DNA from: Arthrobacter wenxiniae
Lineage (GTDB): Bacteria > Actinomycetota > Actinomycetes > Actinomycetales > Micrococcaceae
Assembly (NCBI RefSeq): GCF_013376105.1
Contig: NZ_JAAMFM010000007.1
Coordinates: 79,642-143,641, forward strand
Length of the DNA: 64,000 nt
Reading direction: 5' to 3'
The position numbers were made by a program, and so were the translations under genes. This document shows positions 35,406 through 44,182 of this stretch, one piece after another. The notes beneath the pieces are model-generated. The model saw nothing but the letters and a program-made list of their open reading frames with translations, had not been told where the DNA came from and searched no databases. How positions within the stretch are numbered: the stretch's first letter is position 1; each line of letters opens with the position of its first letter.

Positions 35406-35553
35406 CGGCACAAGCAGCGTCCGCACGCACGGGACACCGCCAGCGGCGTCCGCCCCTTTGCAAAAGTACGACGGCGTTGGGAACCCCTACGGTTCCCTGC
35501 GTCGGGGCGCCGGAACGGTCCGGCGGCCCGCCAATCCACCAGGAGTTTTATCC

Positions 35554-36759
35554 GTGACTTCCACCCCGGAAAACAGCGCGCAGCAGCCGCTGACCATCTT
35601 GATTGCCGCAGACACCTACCCGCCCCACATCAATGGCGCGGCGCAGTTCTGCGTCAGGCTGGCCACCGGCATGACGGCACGCGGCCATGACGTCCACGTC
35701 ATGACCTTCCGCCCGGACGGCGGCCCCATGTACACGGAAAAGAGCGCCGAAGCCACCCTGCACCGGCTGCGGTCCCGCCCCGTACCCACGCACGAATACT
35801 TCAGGGTCTGCCTGCCGTGGGAGATCAAGAAGGACGTCGCCGCGCTGTTCGACACCATCAAGCCCGACGTGGTGCACGTGCAAAGCCACTACATGATCGG
35901 CGAGCAGGTGATCTACGAGGCACAGCGCCGCGGCATCCGCATCGTGGCGACCAACCACTTCATGCCGGAAAACCTGAACCCCTTCCTGCCGTTCCCGCAG
36001 TGGTTCAAGAACATCGTCGGCCGGGTGTCCTGGCATGACATGGGCAAGGTCATGAGCCGGGCCGACGTCGTCACAACGCCCACGCCGCTGGCTGCCAAGG
36101 CCATGCACGAGCACGCGTTCCTGGGCAAGGTGCTGCCCCTGTCGAACGGCATCGACGCCGGCAACTACGAGCTGGCCGAAGGCGAAGTCCTGGAGCGGAA
36201 CCCGTACCCGACGGTGGCCTTCGTGGGCCGCCTGGCAGAGGAGAAGCACATTGACGTGCTGATCGACGCCATTGCCAAGACGCCCGCCGACCTCAACCTC
36301 CACCTGGTGGTGGTGGGCGGCGGGGAGGTCAAGAATGCGTTGAAGGCGCAGGCCGAAAGTCTGGGGCTGTCCGACCGCGTCACGTTCACCGGCCTGATCA
36401 GCGACGAGGACCTGCGCGACGTGTACCTCAAGGCCGAGCTGTTCGTCATGCCGGGCACAGCCGAACTGCAGTCCCTGGTGACGCTGGAAGCCATGAGCGC
36501 CTCCACCCCTGTGGTCCTGGCCGATGCCATGGCCCTGCCCCACCTGGTGGAGGAGGGCGTCAACGGCTACCTGTTCAAGCCCAATGACAGCAAGGACCTG
36601 GCGGAGAAGATCACCATGGTCATGCGGCTCTCGCCGGAGGACCGGGCGGCCATGGGCGCCGCCAGCCACTCCATGGTGGCCCGCCACGGCCTGGCGAAGA
36701 CGCTGGACACCTTTGAGGACATCTATCGCGGCGGCAGCTACGAGGACCACGCAGTTTAG
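35554..36759 (+). CDS. Family 4 glycosyltransferase
   Basis: A 401-residue GT-B enzyme. The N-terminal half has DTYPPHINGAAQFCVRLA and VHVQSHYMIGEQVI. The C-terminal nucleotide-sugar half has VAFVGRLAEEKHIDVLIDAI and LVTLEAMSASTPVVLAD, a GT4 EX7E-like region with E-L-Q-S-L-V-T-L-E. This pattern fits actinobacterial mannosyl- or glucosyltransferases acting on lipids. The start is GTG at 35554, with AGGAG at 35541 just upstream. A tRNA gene follows. Confidence 0.9.
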   Translation: MTSTPENSAQQPLTILIAADTYPPHINGAAQFCVRLATGMTARGHDVHVMTFRPDGGPMYTEKSAEATLHRLRSRPVPTHEYFRVCLPWEIKKDVAALFDTIKPDVVHVQSHYMIGEQVIYEAQRRGIRIVATNHFMPENLNPFLPFPQWFKNIVGRVSWHDMGKVMSRADVVTTPTPLAAKAMHEHAFLGKVLPLSNGIDAGNYELAEGEVLERNPYPTVAFVGRLAEEKHIDVLIDAIAKTPADLNLHLVVVGGGEVKNALKAQAESLGLSDRVTFTGLISDEDLRDVYLKAELFVMPGTAELQSLVTLEAMSASTPVVLADAMALPHLVEEGVNGYLFKPNDSKDLAEKITMVMRLSPEDRAAMGAASHSMVARHGLAKTLDTFEDIYRGGSYEDHAV

Positions 36760-36845
36760 GGCAGGACGCATTAGTATTGCAGGAGTGCTTTTCCCTGCGG
36801 CCGGAATGCCCCGCGGGGCTTCATGCGGGGGAGGGCGCGCTGCGA

Positions 36846-36919
36846 GGGGCCATAGCTCAGCTGGTTAGAGCGCGGGACTCATAATCCTAAGGTCCTCGGT
36901 TCAAGTCCGAGTGGCCCTA
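36846..36919 (+). tRNA. tRNA-Met (CAT), CCA not encoded
   Basis: Acceptor GGGGCCA pairs with TGGCCCT (one G-T wobble), with D-arm GCTCAGCTGGTTAGAGC, anticodon CAT at 36880-36882, and T-arm CTCGGTTCAAGTCCGAG. The 3' bases after the discriminator are CTT, so CCA must be added. The CAT could also be a lysidine-modified Ile anticodon. Met is favoured by overall similarity. Confidence 0.88.
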
Positions 36920-36929
36920 CTTGCAAAAA

Positions 36930-36964
36930 AGTCCCCGGAATCCAGGCGATTCCGGGGTCTTTTC
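36930..36964 (+). terminator. Intrinsic terminator after tRNA-Met
   Basis: Stem ccccggaatc / gattccgggg with a 5-base loop, followed by tctttt. An A run precedes the stem. Confidence 0.85.
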
Positions 36965-37125
36965 ATTTTCACGGGGCGCGCGGGTCGATGAGACGTCGGA
37001 TCGCCGGTTTGTTGCCCTCGTCACGTAGTTACATTAAGTCACTCGCGACTAAAACGTTTGTCGAGCCCCGTACTTTAAACGGCCCTCCCAAGCAAAGGAA
37101 ACGTAGTCTCCAATGCTACAGTTGA

Positions 37126-37521
37126 CCGCCCGGCCGCGCCTCCACGAACATCCAAAACATGACGGCCCTGCGCACCGTGCAGAACGCCGGCATCACGCTG
37201 GAAAATGTGGTGGTCCCGCACGCCTTCAAGGTGGCGGGCGGCAACAGCTTGCGCGACACCAACAAGGTCCTGAACGTGACCCGGCTGTCCTTTGCCTGGC
37301 CGGCCGTTGGCCCGCAGGCGGCCGCGTTCGACGCCGACCGGCGCTACGCGGTGGAGCGCCAGCCGTTCGGCCGGCCCATCGCCTCCTTCCGGCTGGTCCA
37401 GGACCAGCTCGTGAAAAAGCTGGTCAACGTTGAGGCCTGCAGGGGCACGACGGTCCGCCTGGCCCGGCTCGAGGACCGGGGCCTGGCCAAGGCCGGGCAG
37501 TCCGCACTCGCCAAGGCGTTC
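37126..37521 (+). pseudogene. Internal fragment of an acyl-CoA dehydrogenase (glutaryl-CoA dehydrogenase-like)
   Basis: The frame matches only the middle of an acyl-CoA dehydrogenase: TALRTVQNAGITLENVVVP, FKVAGGNSLRDTNKVL, VERQPFGRPIASFRLVQDQL and QSALAKAF, with no N-terminal domain and no C-terminal catalytic part. A stop at 37123 precedes it. Similarity ends at about 37521, exactly where the antisense M23 peptidase loses its own sequence. The piece is thus a relic left by recombination, not a gene. Confidence 0.85.
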
Positions 37522-38156
37522 CCCGGCGGCAACAGGACCGACGGGCGCAGGTCCAGTATGAATTGCAGCGGGTTCAAGTAGGTGTCCCCGTGGCGCACGC
37601 CCCAGTGCAGGCAGCTGTCCCCGCCCTGCCAGCCCGTGCCGCAATGCGTGATCCCGGCCACCGTTCCCACCGGACCGCCGCGCGCAACCGCGTCCCCCGC
37701 GTGCAGCGGGGACGCGACTGGTTCGAAGCTCAACCGCAAGCCGTCGGCAGTGGCGATGGTCAGCACCGGGCGGTCCACCACCACGCCCGAAAACGAAACC
37801 ACGCCCGCAGTGGGCGCCAGTACGGCGGTACCCTGGGCCGCAAGCAGGTCCACGCCGCGGTGTCCACCGAGCCAGGGCTTGTCCGGCGGGTCGAAGCCGT
37901 GGGCCACCCGTGGCTTGCCGGCCACCGGCCAGCCCCAGGCGAGGGACGGCGGCAGGGGCCGGGCCGCCGTCGTATGTGGGGACTGCGGGACGGGGGACTG
38001 CGGGACGGGGGACTGCGGGACGGGGGACAGTGCGCCCGGGGGAGAGCCCGCCGGGGCACCGCCCGCGGAAGCCGCCGGGGACAGGAGCAGGGCCGCGGCC
38101 AGGACCACTGTCCAGGGCAGCCGCGACGGCCGCTTCCGGGGAAAAGTTGCGCTCAT
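37344..38156 (-). CDS. M23-family metallopeptidase with a replaced C-terminal tail
   Basis: A secreted protein of 270 residues. The signal peptide is LPWTVVLAAALLLSPAASA. A VPQSP repeat (residues 46-60) leads into a LytM fold with H99-x3-D103 (GGHRGVDLL) and H184 (GDSCLHWGV). Such enzymes cut peptidoglycan cross-bridges or act as regulators of amidases. Residues after about 212 are antisense to the acyl-CoA dehydrogenase fragment, so the native stop was lost and about 58 foreign residues were added. The core domain looks complete. The ATG at 38156 directly starts the signal peptide. Confidence 0.85.
   Translation of the reverse strand: MSATFPRKRPSRLPWTVVLAAALLLSPAASAGGAPAGSPPGALSPVPQSPVPQSPVPQSPHTTAARPLPPSLAWGWPVAGKPRVAHGFDPPDKPWLGGHRGVDLLAAQGTAVLAPTAGVVSFSGVVVDRPVLTIATADGLRLSFEPVASPLHAGDAVARGGPVGTVAGITHCGTGWQGGDSCLHWGVRHGDTYLNPLQFILDLRPSVLLPPGNALASADCPALARPRSSSRARRTVVPLQASTLTSFFTSWSWTSRKEAMGRPNGWRSTA
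37978..38033. repeat. 15-base tandem repeat encoding VPQSP
   Basis: Three to four head-to-tail copies of gggactgcgggacgg lie inside the M23 peptidase gene and give a Pro-rich linker between signal peptide and catalytic domain. Confidence 0.85.
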
Positions 38157-38507
38157 GCCCCCAGCCTGCCCCCTGTGCGGCTGCCGCTCGCGGCTGTTTT
38201 TGGAAACTGGGCGCAACGCGCCGGCGCGGCCCGCCTGTGGAGGGGGCAATGGTGGCGTGGTGCCCCGCAGCCCTGTAGTAGCATGGTGGGAGCAGCGCGC
38301 TCTTTTGTGCGCTGACTACGCGCACCCCACCCTGACGAGGTGCCCACGGGAAACCTGGGTCCTGCCGATGGATTGTGCCCATACGGTCCGCCCCGCGGCG
38401 GGACATGGACGCGCAATAGGGTGCCAGGAGCAAAACCTGCGGACGGAACACCGCACCGCAGGTTGACACGCTAATGAACCGTAAATAAAACAAGAAGGAG
38501 CGCCGGC
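38157..38507. other. 351-base leader region upstream of rpsB
   Basis: This region should hold the rpsB promoter and 5' leader, as well as the divergent promoter of the M23 gene. A hairpin near its right end (aacctgcgg / ccgcaggtt, 38434-38464) could be part of S2 autogenous control or an attenuator. It lacks a T run. No gene is seen. Confidence 0.5.
38434..38464 (+). promoter_or_regulatory. Leader hairpin before rpsB
   Basis: A perfect 9-base stem, aacctgcgg and ccgcaggtt, with a 13-base loop, 43 bases before the rpsB start codon. Translational feedback by S2 on its own leader is known in bacteria. Use of this hairpin for that is inference. Confidence 0.45.
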
Positions 38508-39458
38508 ATGCCCGTCGTAACCATGCGCCAGCTGCTTGACAGCGGCGTCCACTTTGGACACCAGACCCGTCGTTGGAACCCGAAGATGAAGCGATTCATC
38601 CTCACGGAGCGCAACGGCATCTACATCATCGACCTGCAGCAGTCGCTGTCCTTCATTGACCGCGCCTATGAGTTCGTCAAGGCCACAGTCGCCCACGGCG
38701 GCACCGTCCTCTTCGTCGGCACGAAGAAGCAGGCGCAGGAAGCCATCGCGGAGCAGGCCACCCGCGTGGGCCAGCCCTACGTGAACCAGCGCTGGTTGGG
38801 CGGCATGCTCACCAACTTCCAGACGGTCTCCAAGCGCATCTCGCGCATGAAGGAACTCGAAGAGATCAACTTCGACGACGTTGCTTCCTCGGGCCACACC
38901 AAGAAGGAGCTCCTGCTCCTCAAGCGTGAACTGACCAAGCTGCAGACCAACCTCGGTGGCATCCGCAACCTGAACAAGGCCCCGTCCCTGCTCTGGGTCG
39001 TCGACACCCCGAAGGAACACCTCGCCATCGACGAGGCACACAAGCTGAACATCCCGGTTGTCGCCATCCTGGACTCCAACTGCAACCCGGACGACGTCGA
39101 CTTCCCGATCCCCGGCAACGACGACGCCATCCGCTCCGTCAACCTGCTGACCCGCGTGGTCGCCGACGCCGTCGCCGAGGGCCTGATCGCCCGCAACGCC
39201 AAGGCCACGGGCAACGAGGAAGCTGCGGCCGAGCCGCTGGCCGAGTGGGAGCGCGAGCTCCTCGAAGGCGACAAGGCTCCCGCCGCGGAAGCCCCGGTTG
39301 CGGAAGCTCCCGTTGCGGAAGCCCCCGTTGAGGAAGCTCCGGTTGCGGAAGCCCCCGTTGAGGAAGCTCCGGTTGCGGAAGCTCCTGTTGCGGAAGCCCC
39401 CGCCGCGGAAGCCGCCGTTGAGGAAGCCCCCGCCACGGAAGCCGCAACCGAGAAGTAA
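38508..39458 (+). CDS. rpsB: 30S ribosomal protein S2
   Basis: A 316-residue S2 protein beginning [20 protein letters not shown], with [17 protein letters not shown] and [12 protein letters not shown] blocks. Residues beyond about 250 form a low-complexity tail of repeated EAPVAEAPV units, a feature of Arthrobacter-type S2. The start is ATG with AAGGAG upstream. It is followed by tsf, the usual pair, across a 150-base gap with a strong hairpin. Confidence 0.97.
   Translation: MPVVTMRQLLDSGVHFGHQTRRWNPKMKRFILTERNGIYIIDLQQSLSFIDRAYEFVKATVAHGGTVLFVGTKKQAQEAIAEQATRVGQPYVNQRWLGGMLTNFQTVSKRISRMKELEEINFDDVASSGHTKKELLLLKRELTKLQTNLGGIRNLNKAPSLLWVVDTPKEHLAIDEAHKLNIPVVAILDSNCNPDDVDFPIPGNDDAIRSVNLLTRVVADAVAEGLIARNAKATGNEEAAAEPLAEWERELLEGDKAPAAEAPVAEAPVAEAPVEEAPVAEAPVEEAPVAEAPVAEAPAAEAAVEEAPATEAATEK
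39284..39450 (+). repeat. Repeat tail of rpsB encoding (E)APVAEAPV units
   Basis: Imperfect 15-base repeats such as gaagctccggttgcg run in frame to the end of rpsB and encode an acidic Ala/Pro/Val/Glu tail. Copy number probably varies between strains. Confidence 0.85.
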
Positions 39459-39509
39459 ATCCTGCCCGCCGGCACTCGCGGCAACGCTGTGCCGGGATGC
39501 AAGAGCTTA

Positions 39510-39562
39510 GACGCTGGCAGGATCGCACCGCCCACCAGGCGGCGCGGTCCTGCCAGCGTTCA
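39510..39562 (+). terminator. Long hairpin between rpsB and tsf (attenuator or partial terminator)
   Basis: acgctggcaggatcgcaccg pairs with an almost perfect inverse ending cctgccagcgt, forming about 20 pairs around a short loop. No T run follows, so it may instead protect the rpsB message end or tune the S2 to EF-Ts ratio. Confidence 0.6.
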
Positions 39563-39608
39563 GTGAAGCACGTTACAAAAACACAAATATCTACACTGAG
39601 GGGTTCAT

Positions 39609-40436
39609 ATGGCGAACTACACCGCCGCTGATATTAAGGCTCTGCGCGAGCGCACTGGCGCTGGCATGATGGACGTGAAGAAGGCTCTCGACGAGGCCAA
39701 CGGCGACGCCGAGAAGGCCATGGAGTACATCCGCATCAAGGGCCTCAAGGGCGCCACCAAGCGCGAAGGCCGCTCCACCGCCGAAGGCCTGGTCGCCGCC
39801 AAGGTCGAGAACGGCGTCGGCGTCATGGTTGAGGTCAACTGCGAGACCGACTTCGTTGCCAAGGCCGCCCCGTTCATCGACTTCGCCAACAAGGTCCTGG
39901 AGACCGCACTGGCCTCCGGCGCCACCGATGTTGAGGCGCTGCTGGCTGCCGACGTCGACGGCAAGCCCCTGTCCGAGCTGGTCATCGAGGCCGGTGCGCT
40001 GCTGGGCGAAAAGGTTGCCGTCCGCCGCGTTGCCCGCGTTGAAGGTGCCACGGTTGACGCCTACCTGCACAAGACGTCCAAGGACCTCCCGGCCCAGGTC
40101 GGCGTGCTGTTCGCCATCGACGGCGCCAACCAGGAAGTTGCCCACGACGTGGCCGTGCACATTGCCGCCATGTCCCCGACATTCCTCTCCCGCGACGACG
40201 TCGCTGCGGAGACCGTCGAGAACGAACGCCGCATCGCCACCGAGACCGCGCAGGCCGAAGGCAAGCCCGAGGCCGCCATGACCAAGATCGTTGAAGGCCG
40301 CCTGACCGGCTACTTCAAGGAGATAGTCCTGGTTGACCAGGCTTTCGCCAAGGATGCCAAGAAGTCCGTCGGCGCCGTGCTGAGCGAAGCCGGCGTGAAG
40401 GCAACCGCCTTTGCCCGGTTCCGCGTCGGGGCCTAA
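39609..40436 (+). CDS. tsf: Elongation factor Ts
   Basis: A 275-residue nucleotide-exchange factor for EF-Tu. The N-terminal UBA-like domain reads DIKALRERTGAGMMDVKKAL, followed by VEVNCETDFVAKAAPF and, near the end, LVDQAFAKDAKKSVGAVL, all standard EF-Ts blocks. The start is ATG with GAGGGG upstream. It follows rpsB and precedes pyrH, the normal bacterial order. Confidence 0.97.
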   Translation: MANYTAADIKALRERTGAGMMDVKKALDEANGDAEKAMEYIRIKGLKGATKREGRSTAEGLVAAKVENGVGVMVEVNCETDFVAKAAPFIDFANKVLETALASGATDVEALLAADVDGKPLSELVIEAGALLGEKVAVRRVARVEGATVDAYLHKTSKDLPAQVGVLFAIDGANQEVAHDVAVHIAAMSPTFLSRDDVAAETVENERRIATETAQAEGKPEAAMTKIVEGRLTGYFKEIVLVDQAFAKDAKKSVGAVLSEAGVKATAFARFRVGA

Positions 40437-40606
40437 GCACCCCAGGCATTGACGCGCCTCATCCATGGGATGTGGCACACAGGGGGCGGCCGCCTTGCGC
40501 GGCTGCCCCTTCCTCATGCCCGGTGTCGGTTAGGATTTTAGAGGCGCCCACCCGTGCCGCCCCCTTGAGGTGGCCGGGACCCCGGGGCCGCCGCCCTGCC
40601 CCGCAA

Positions 40607-40661
40607 CTGCACCGACATCACTGCACCGACATCACTGCACCGACATCACTGCACCGACATA
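40607..40661 (+). repeat. 14-base tandem repeat in the pyrH leader
   Basis: Four head-to-tail copies of ctgcaccgacatca (40607-40620, 40621-40634, 40635-40648, 40649-40661, the last changed at its end), 55 bases before the pyrH start codon. Confidence 0.9.
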
Positions 40662-40715
40662 ACGGCATTGTGGAACCGGCCCCCTGACACGCGGCCGGTT
40701 CCCACGGAAGGCAAA

Positions 40716-41477
40716 ATGACAACGAACACCCCAGGCCCCACGCAGGACATCGCCCACAACCCCTCCGGCACCCCGAAACGGCGCCGGGTGCTGTTGAAGC
40801 TCTCCGGTGAAGTTTTCGGCGCTGGCAAGCTCGGCGTCGACCCGGACACCATCCGCGACATTGCCAAGCAGATCGCCAGCACGGTGGACCGCGTGGAGGT
40901 CGCAATCGTGGTGGGGGGCGGCAACTTCTTCCGCGGCGCCGAACTCTCCGCCTCCGGCATGGACCGCTCCCGTGCCGACTACATGGGCATGCTCGGCACC
41001 GTCATGAACTGCCTGGCCCTGCAGGACTTCCTGGAGCAGGCCGGCGTGGACACCCGCGTCCAGAGCGCCATCACCATGGGCCAGGTGGCTGAGGCCTACA
41101 TCCCGCGCCGGGCCATCCGGCACATGGAAAAGAGCCGCGTGGTCATCTTCGGGGCCGGCGCGGGGCTGCCGTACTTCTCCACCGACACCGTCGCCGCCCA
41201 GCGCGCCCTGGAAGTCCATGCCGATGTGGTGCTGATGGCCAAGAACGGCGTGGACGGCGTCTACACCGCGGACCCCAAGAAGGATCCCACCGCGGTAAAG
41301 CTGGACCACCTCAGCTACGACGAGGCCATGGCGCGCGACATCCGTGTCATGGACCAGACCGCGTTCAGCCTGTGCAAGGACAACAACGTCACCATGCTTG
41401 TCTTTGGCATGGAGGGCGAGGGCAACGTGGCGCGCGCCATTCTCGGCGAGGAACTCGGCACGCTGGTCACCCCGTAA
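40716..41477 (+). CDS. pyrH: UMP kinase
   Basis: A 253-residue kinase that phosphorylates UMP to UDP. It has [15 protein letters not shown] at the N-terminus, [14 protein letters not shown], the metal block [17 protein letters not shown] and a [18 protein letters not shown] segment near the active site. An ATG at 40716 follows GGAAGG with good spacing. The N-terminus has about 20 extra residues compared with E. coli. It sits between tsf and frr as in most bacteria. Confidence 0.97.
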   Translation: MTTNTPGPTQDIAHNPSGTPKRRRVLLKLSGEVFGAGKLGVDPDTIRDIAKQIASTVDRVEVAIVVGGGNFFRGAELSASGMDRSRADYMGMLGTVMNCLALQDFLEQAGVDTRVQSAITMGQVAEAYIPRRAIRHMEKSRVVIFGAGAGLPYFSTDTVAAQRALEVHADVVLMAKNGVDGVYTADPKKDPTAVKLDHLSYDEAMARDIRVMDQTAFSLCKDNNVTMLVFGMEGEGNVARAILGEELGTLVTP

Positions 41478-41681
41478 CGGCCGCCGCGGGGCCGGGCGCG
41501 GAGGGGCGGCGGCCCCGCCATGACGCCCGGAACGCGGCGGACCAGCTGGCCCGCAGCCGGGGCGTGGCCGGGCCCGTCCCGGGCCGGGCCGGCCGCCGGC
41601 TCACGGTAGGATGGGTTCAGGATTGCCGCGTGCGCAGGCCGCGGATGAGTTGTGATTTCACTAATGTTGAGGGAGATAGAC

Positions 41682-42239
41682 GTGATTGAAGAAACTTTGC
41701 TCGAGGCCGAGGAGAAGATGGACAAGGCCATCGAGGTCGCGAAAGAGGACTTCTCCGCCGTCCGCACGGGCCGCGCCAACGCCTCCTTGTTCAACAAGGT
41801 GATGGTCGAATACTATGGTGCCCCGACCCCGCTGCAGCAGCTCGCGTCCTTCGCTGTGCCGGAAGCGCGCACCCTGCTCATCACCCCTTTCGACAAGAGC
41901 GCCCTGCACGAAATCGAGCGGGCCCTGAGCTCCTCGGAAGTTGGCGCCAACCCGTCCAACGACGGCAACGTGATCCGTGTCGTCATGCCGGAACTGACCC
42001 AGGAACGCCGCCGCGAATACGTCAAGCTGGTCCGCACCAAGGGCGAGGAAGCCAAGGTGTCCGTCCGCAACATCCGCCGCAAGGCCAAGGAGGCGCTGGA
42101 CAAGCTCGTCAAGGACGGCGACGCCGGTGAAGACGAGGGATCACGCGCCGAAAAGGAACTCGACGCCCTGACCAAGGCGCATACGGACAACATTGACGAG
42201 CTGCTCAAGCGCAAGGAAGTCGAGCTTCTCGAGGTCTAA
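41682..42239 (+). CDS. frr: Ribosome recycling factor
   Basis: A 185-residue protein that releases ribosomes after termination with EF-G. It shows [38 protein letters not shown] and the basic helix [20 protein letters not shown]. The GTG at 41682 is the start, with GGGAG 6 bases upstream; an in-frame ATG 30 bases earlier lacks a ribosome-binding site. Its stop overlaps the cdsA start (TAATG). Confidence 0.97.
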   Translation: MIEETLLEAEEKMDKAIEVAKEDFSAVRTGRANASLFNKVMVEYYGAPTPLQQLASFAVPEARTLLITPFDKSALHEIERALSSSEVGANPSNDGNVIRVVMPELTQERRREYVKLVRTKGEEAKVSVRNIRRKAKEALDKLVKDGDAGEDEGSRAEKELDALTKAHTDNIDELLKRKEVELLEV

Positions 42240-43516
42240 TGACGGACCCCAAGCCTGCGCAGGACGGTCCCCCCGGGGAGGCGCCTGACGCACCGACCCC
42301 GGGCGCCAGCCCCCCGCCGGGCCTGGACGAGCACCAGTTTCCGACCCGGAAAGCGCGGCGCATTGCCGAAATGACGGGCGTGGTTCCCGCTGTCGCGCCT
42401 GAAAGACCAAGGGCGAGCAAGGCGGCACAGCACAAGCCCGCCCCCTCAGGGAAGGCCCCCTCAGGGAATGCCGCGGCCAGGATTCCCGGCGCCAAGGCGG
42501 GGCGGCCAGGTGCCCCTGGCCGGAAGGCTCCGTCCTTCAGGGACGACGGCGCCCGCGCGCCGGTGAGTGCCGCGTCCGTGACCGGCCTGCCCGCGGTGCC
42601 TGTGCCTCCGGGGCCCATCGCCCCCGTGCCGGCGTCCGTGACGGCTCCCCGGCCGCCGCGCACGCCCAAGGCCGGCCGCGACCTCCCCGCGGCCATCGGC
42701 GTTGGCGTCACGCTGCTGGTGCTGGTCCTGGGCAGCCTCCTGTTCTTTCCGCTCGCGTTCGTGGTGGTCGCCACCGCGTTCGTGGTCGTGGGCGTGTGGG
42801 AGGTCTCGCGCGCCGTCGGCACCCGCGGCATCCGGCTGCCGCTGACCCCCGTCATGATCGGAACGCTCGCCATGCCGGCGTCGGCCTATTTTGCCGGCTC
42901 GGAAGGGCTCCTCTTCGCCCTCGTGGCCAGTGCGGGTGCCACGCTGCTCTGGCGGTCGCTGGACTCCGAGCCTGGCGCGGTCAAGAGCATCCTGGCCGGC
43001 GTGTTTGTCCTCATGTGGATCCCCTTCCTGCTCAGCTTTGTCCTGCTCATGATGCAGGGGGTCCGTCCGCCCACCACCGGGCTCACCCTCGACTTGACCG
43101 ACATGAACCCGGGCATGATCGAGGTGGTCATCATGCTGCTGCTGGTGGTGGCCAACGACACCTTTGGCTACCTGGTTGGCGTGCTCTTCGGCAGGCACCC
43201 CATGGCCCCGAAAATCAGCCCCAAGAAGTCCTGGGAGGGCTTTGCCGGCTCCATGGGAGGCGCCATGGTGGTGGCCATCCCCGCCACCATGTTCTTCCTG
43301 GAGGTGCCCTGGTGGGTCGGATTTGTGCTGGCCGTTGGTATGGTCTTTGCAGGCACGGGCGGCGACTTTGCCGAGTCCATGGTCAAGCGCGAGCTTGGCT
43401 TGAAGGACATGAGCAACCTGCTGCCCGGGCACGGGGGCGTCATGGACAGGCTGGACTCCATCTTGTTCGCCGCGCCCGTCGCCTACGCCACTTTTAGCGT
43501 TCTAGGCCAGCTCTGA
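42239..43516 (+). CDS. cdsA: Phosphatidate cytidylyltransferase
   Basis: A 425-residue membrane enzyme making CDP-diacylglycerol from phosphatidate and CTP. The first 145 residues are Pro/Ala-rich and probably disordered. Eight or so helices follow, with the CdsA signature near the C-terminus (DLGLKDM-type: LGLKDMSNLLPGHGGVMDRL). The ATG overlaps the frr stop by one base. Its product feeds the CDP-alcohol phosphatidyltransferase seen near 34 kb. Confidence 0.95.
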   Translation: MTDPKPAQDGPPGEAPDAPTPGASPPPGLDEHQFPTRKARRIAEMTGVVPAVAPERPRASKAAQHKPAPSGKAPSGNAAARIPGAKAGRPGAPGRKAPSFRDDGARAPVSAASVTGLPAVPVPPGPIAPVPASVTAPRPPRTPKAGRDLPAAIGVGVTLLVLVLGSLLFFPLAFVVVATAFVVVGVWEVSRAVGTRGIRLPLTPVMIGTLAMPASAYFAGSEGLLFALVASAGATLLWRSLDSEPGAVKSILAGVFVLMWIPFLLSFVLLMMQGVRPPTTGLTLDLTDMNPGMIEVVIMLLLVVANDTFGYLVGVLFGRHPMAPKISPKKSWEGFAGSMGGAMVVAIPATMFFLEVPWWVGFVLAVGMVFAGTGGDFAESMVKRELGLKDMSNLLPGHGGVMDRLDSILFAAPVAYATFSVLGQL

Positions 43517-43576
43517 TGCGCCCCTGGGTGGGCGTCCGGGGCCGGTTCCCGTCCAAGCAAGCACGACACCCGAGGA

Positions 43577-44182
43577 ATGACTGTGACCGTGGAAGACAAG
43601 ACTCGCACCAACTCCAAGTTCAAGCTGGTTGGTCCCAAGGAGATCGGGTATAACGTCAAGCAGGTTGACGTGTTCCTGGACCGCGCCCGCGCCTACTTCC
43701 TCAATGCCGACACCAACGGCGTGGCCATCACCAGCCACGACGTCCGCACGGCGTCGTTTGATCCGGCCCGCGGCGGCTACAACGCCCAGGCCGTCGACGC
43801 CGCCATGGACCGGATCGAGGACGAGTTCGTGCTCCGCGAAAAGGAACTGCTGATCAAGTCCGAGGGCGAGAAGGCCTGGATGCTCAAGATCGGAAAGTCC
43901 GCCTCCCTCCTGCGCGGACGCCTGCACCGGCCCGACGGCGAGCGGTTCCGCCGCCCTTCCAGGAAGAACGTCCAGAGCTACAACACCGACGACGTGGACC
44001 TGCTGTGCCGTGAGCTGCTCACCTACATTGAGGACAACGGCGAGTTGAGCGTGGACGTGGTCCGACGCGCCGTGTTTGCCCCGGCCAAGGGCGCCGACGG
44101 CTATGAGGAAAGCCAGGTGGACGCCTTCCTTGACCGCGTGGTGGAGCTCATGGCAGCGATTGACATTCCCGCAGGCGGCTAG
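43577..44182 (+). CDS. DivIVA-domain protein
   Basis: 201 residues with two repeated DivIVA-like motifs: VGPKEIGYNVKQVDVFLDRA near the start, and YEESQVDAFLDRVVELMA near the end, with a middle DVRTASFDPARGGYNAQAVDAAMDR block. Such proteins bind curved membrane or cell-wall machinery. It is shorter than the polar-growth DivIVA/Wag31, lacks a long coiled coil, and so is a paralogue. GTG at 43583 has better ribosome-binding spacing and may be the real start. It overlaps the convergent symporter gene by 4 bases. Confidence 0.88.
   Translation: MTVTVEDKTRTNSKFKLVGPKEIGYNVKQVDVFLDRARAYFLNADTNGVAITSHDVRTASFDPARGGYNAQAVDAAMDRIEDEFVLREKELLIKSEGEKAWMLKIGKSASLLRGRLHRPDGERFRRPSRKNVQSYNTDDVDLLCRELLTYIEDNGELSVDVVRRAVFAPAKGADGYEESQVDAFLDRVVELMAAIDIPAGG

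Noticed and set aside
37075..38493. 472-codon minus-strand frame
   Set aside because: It is out of frame with the M23 peptidase, which has a signal peptide and catalytic motifs; this frame has neither.
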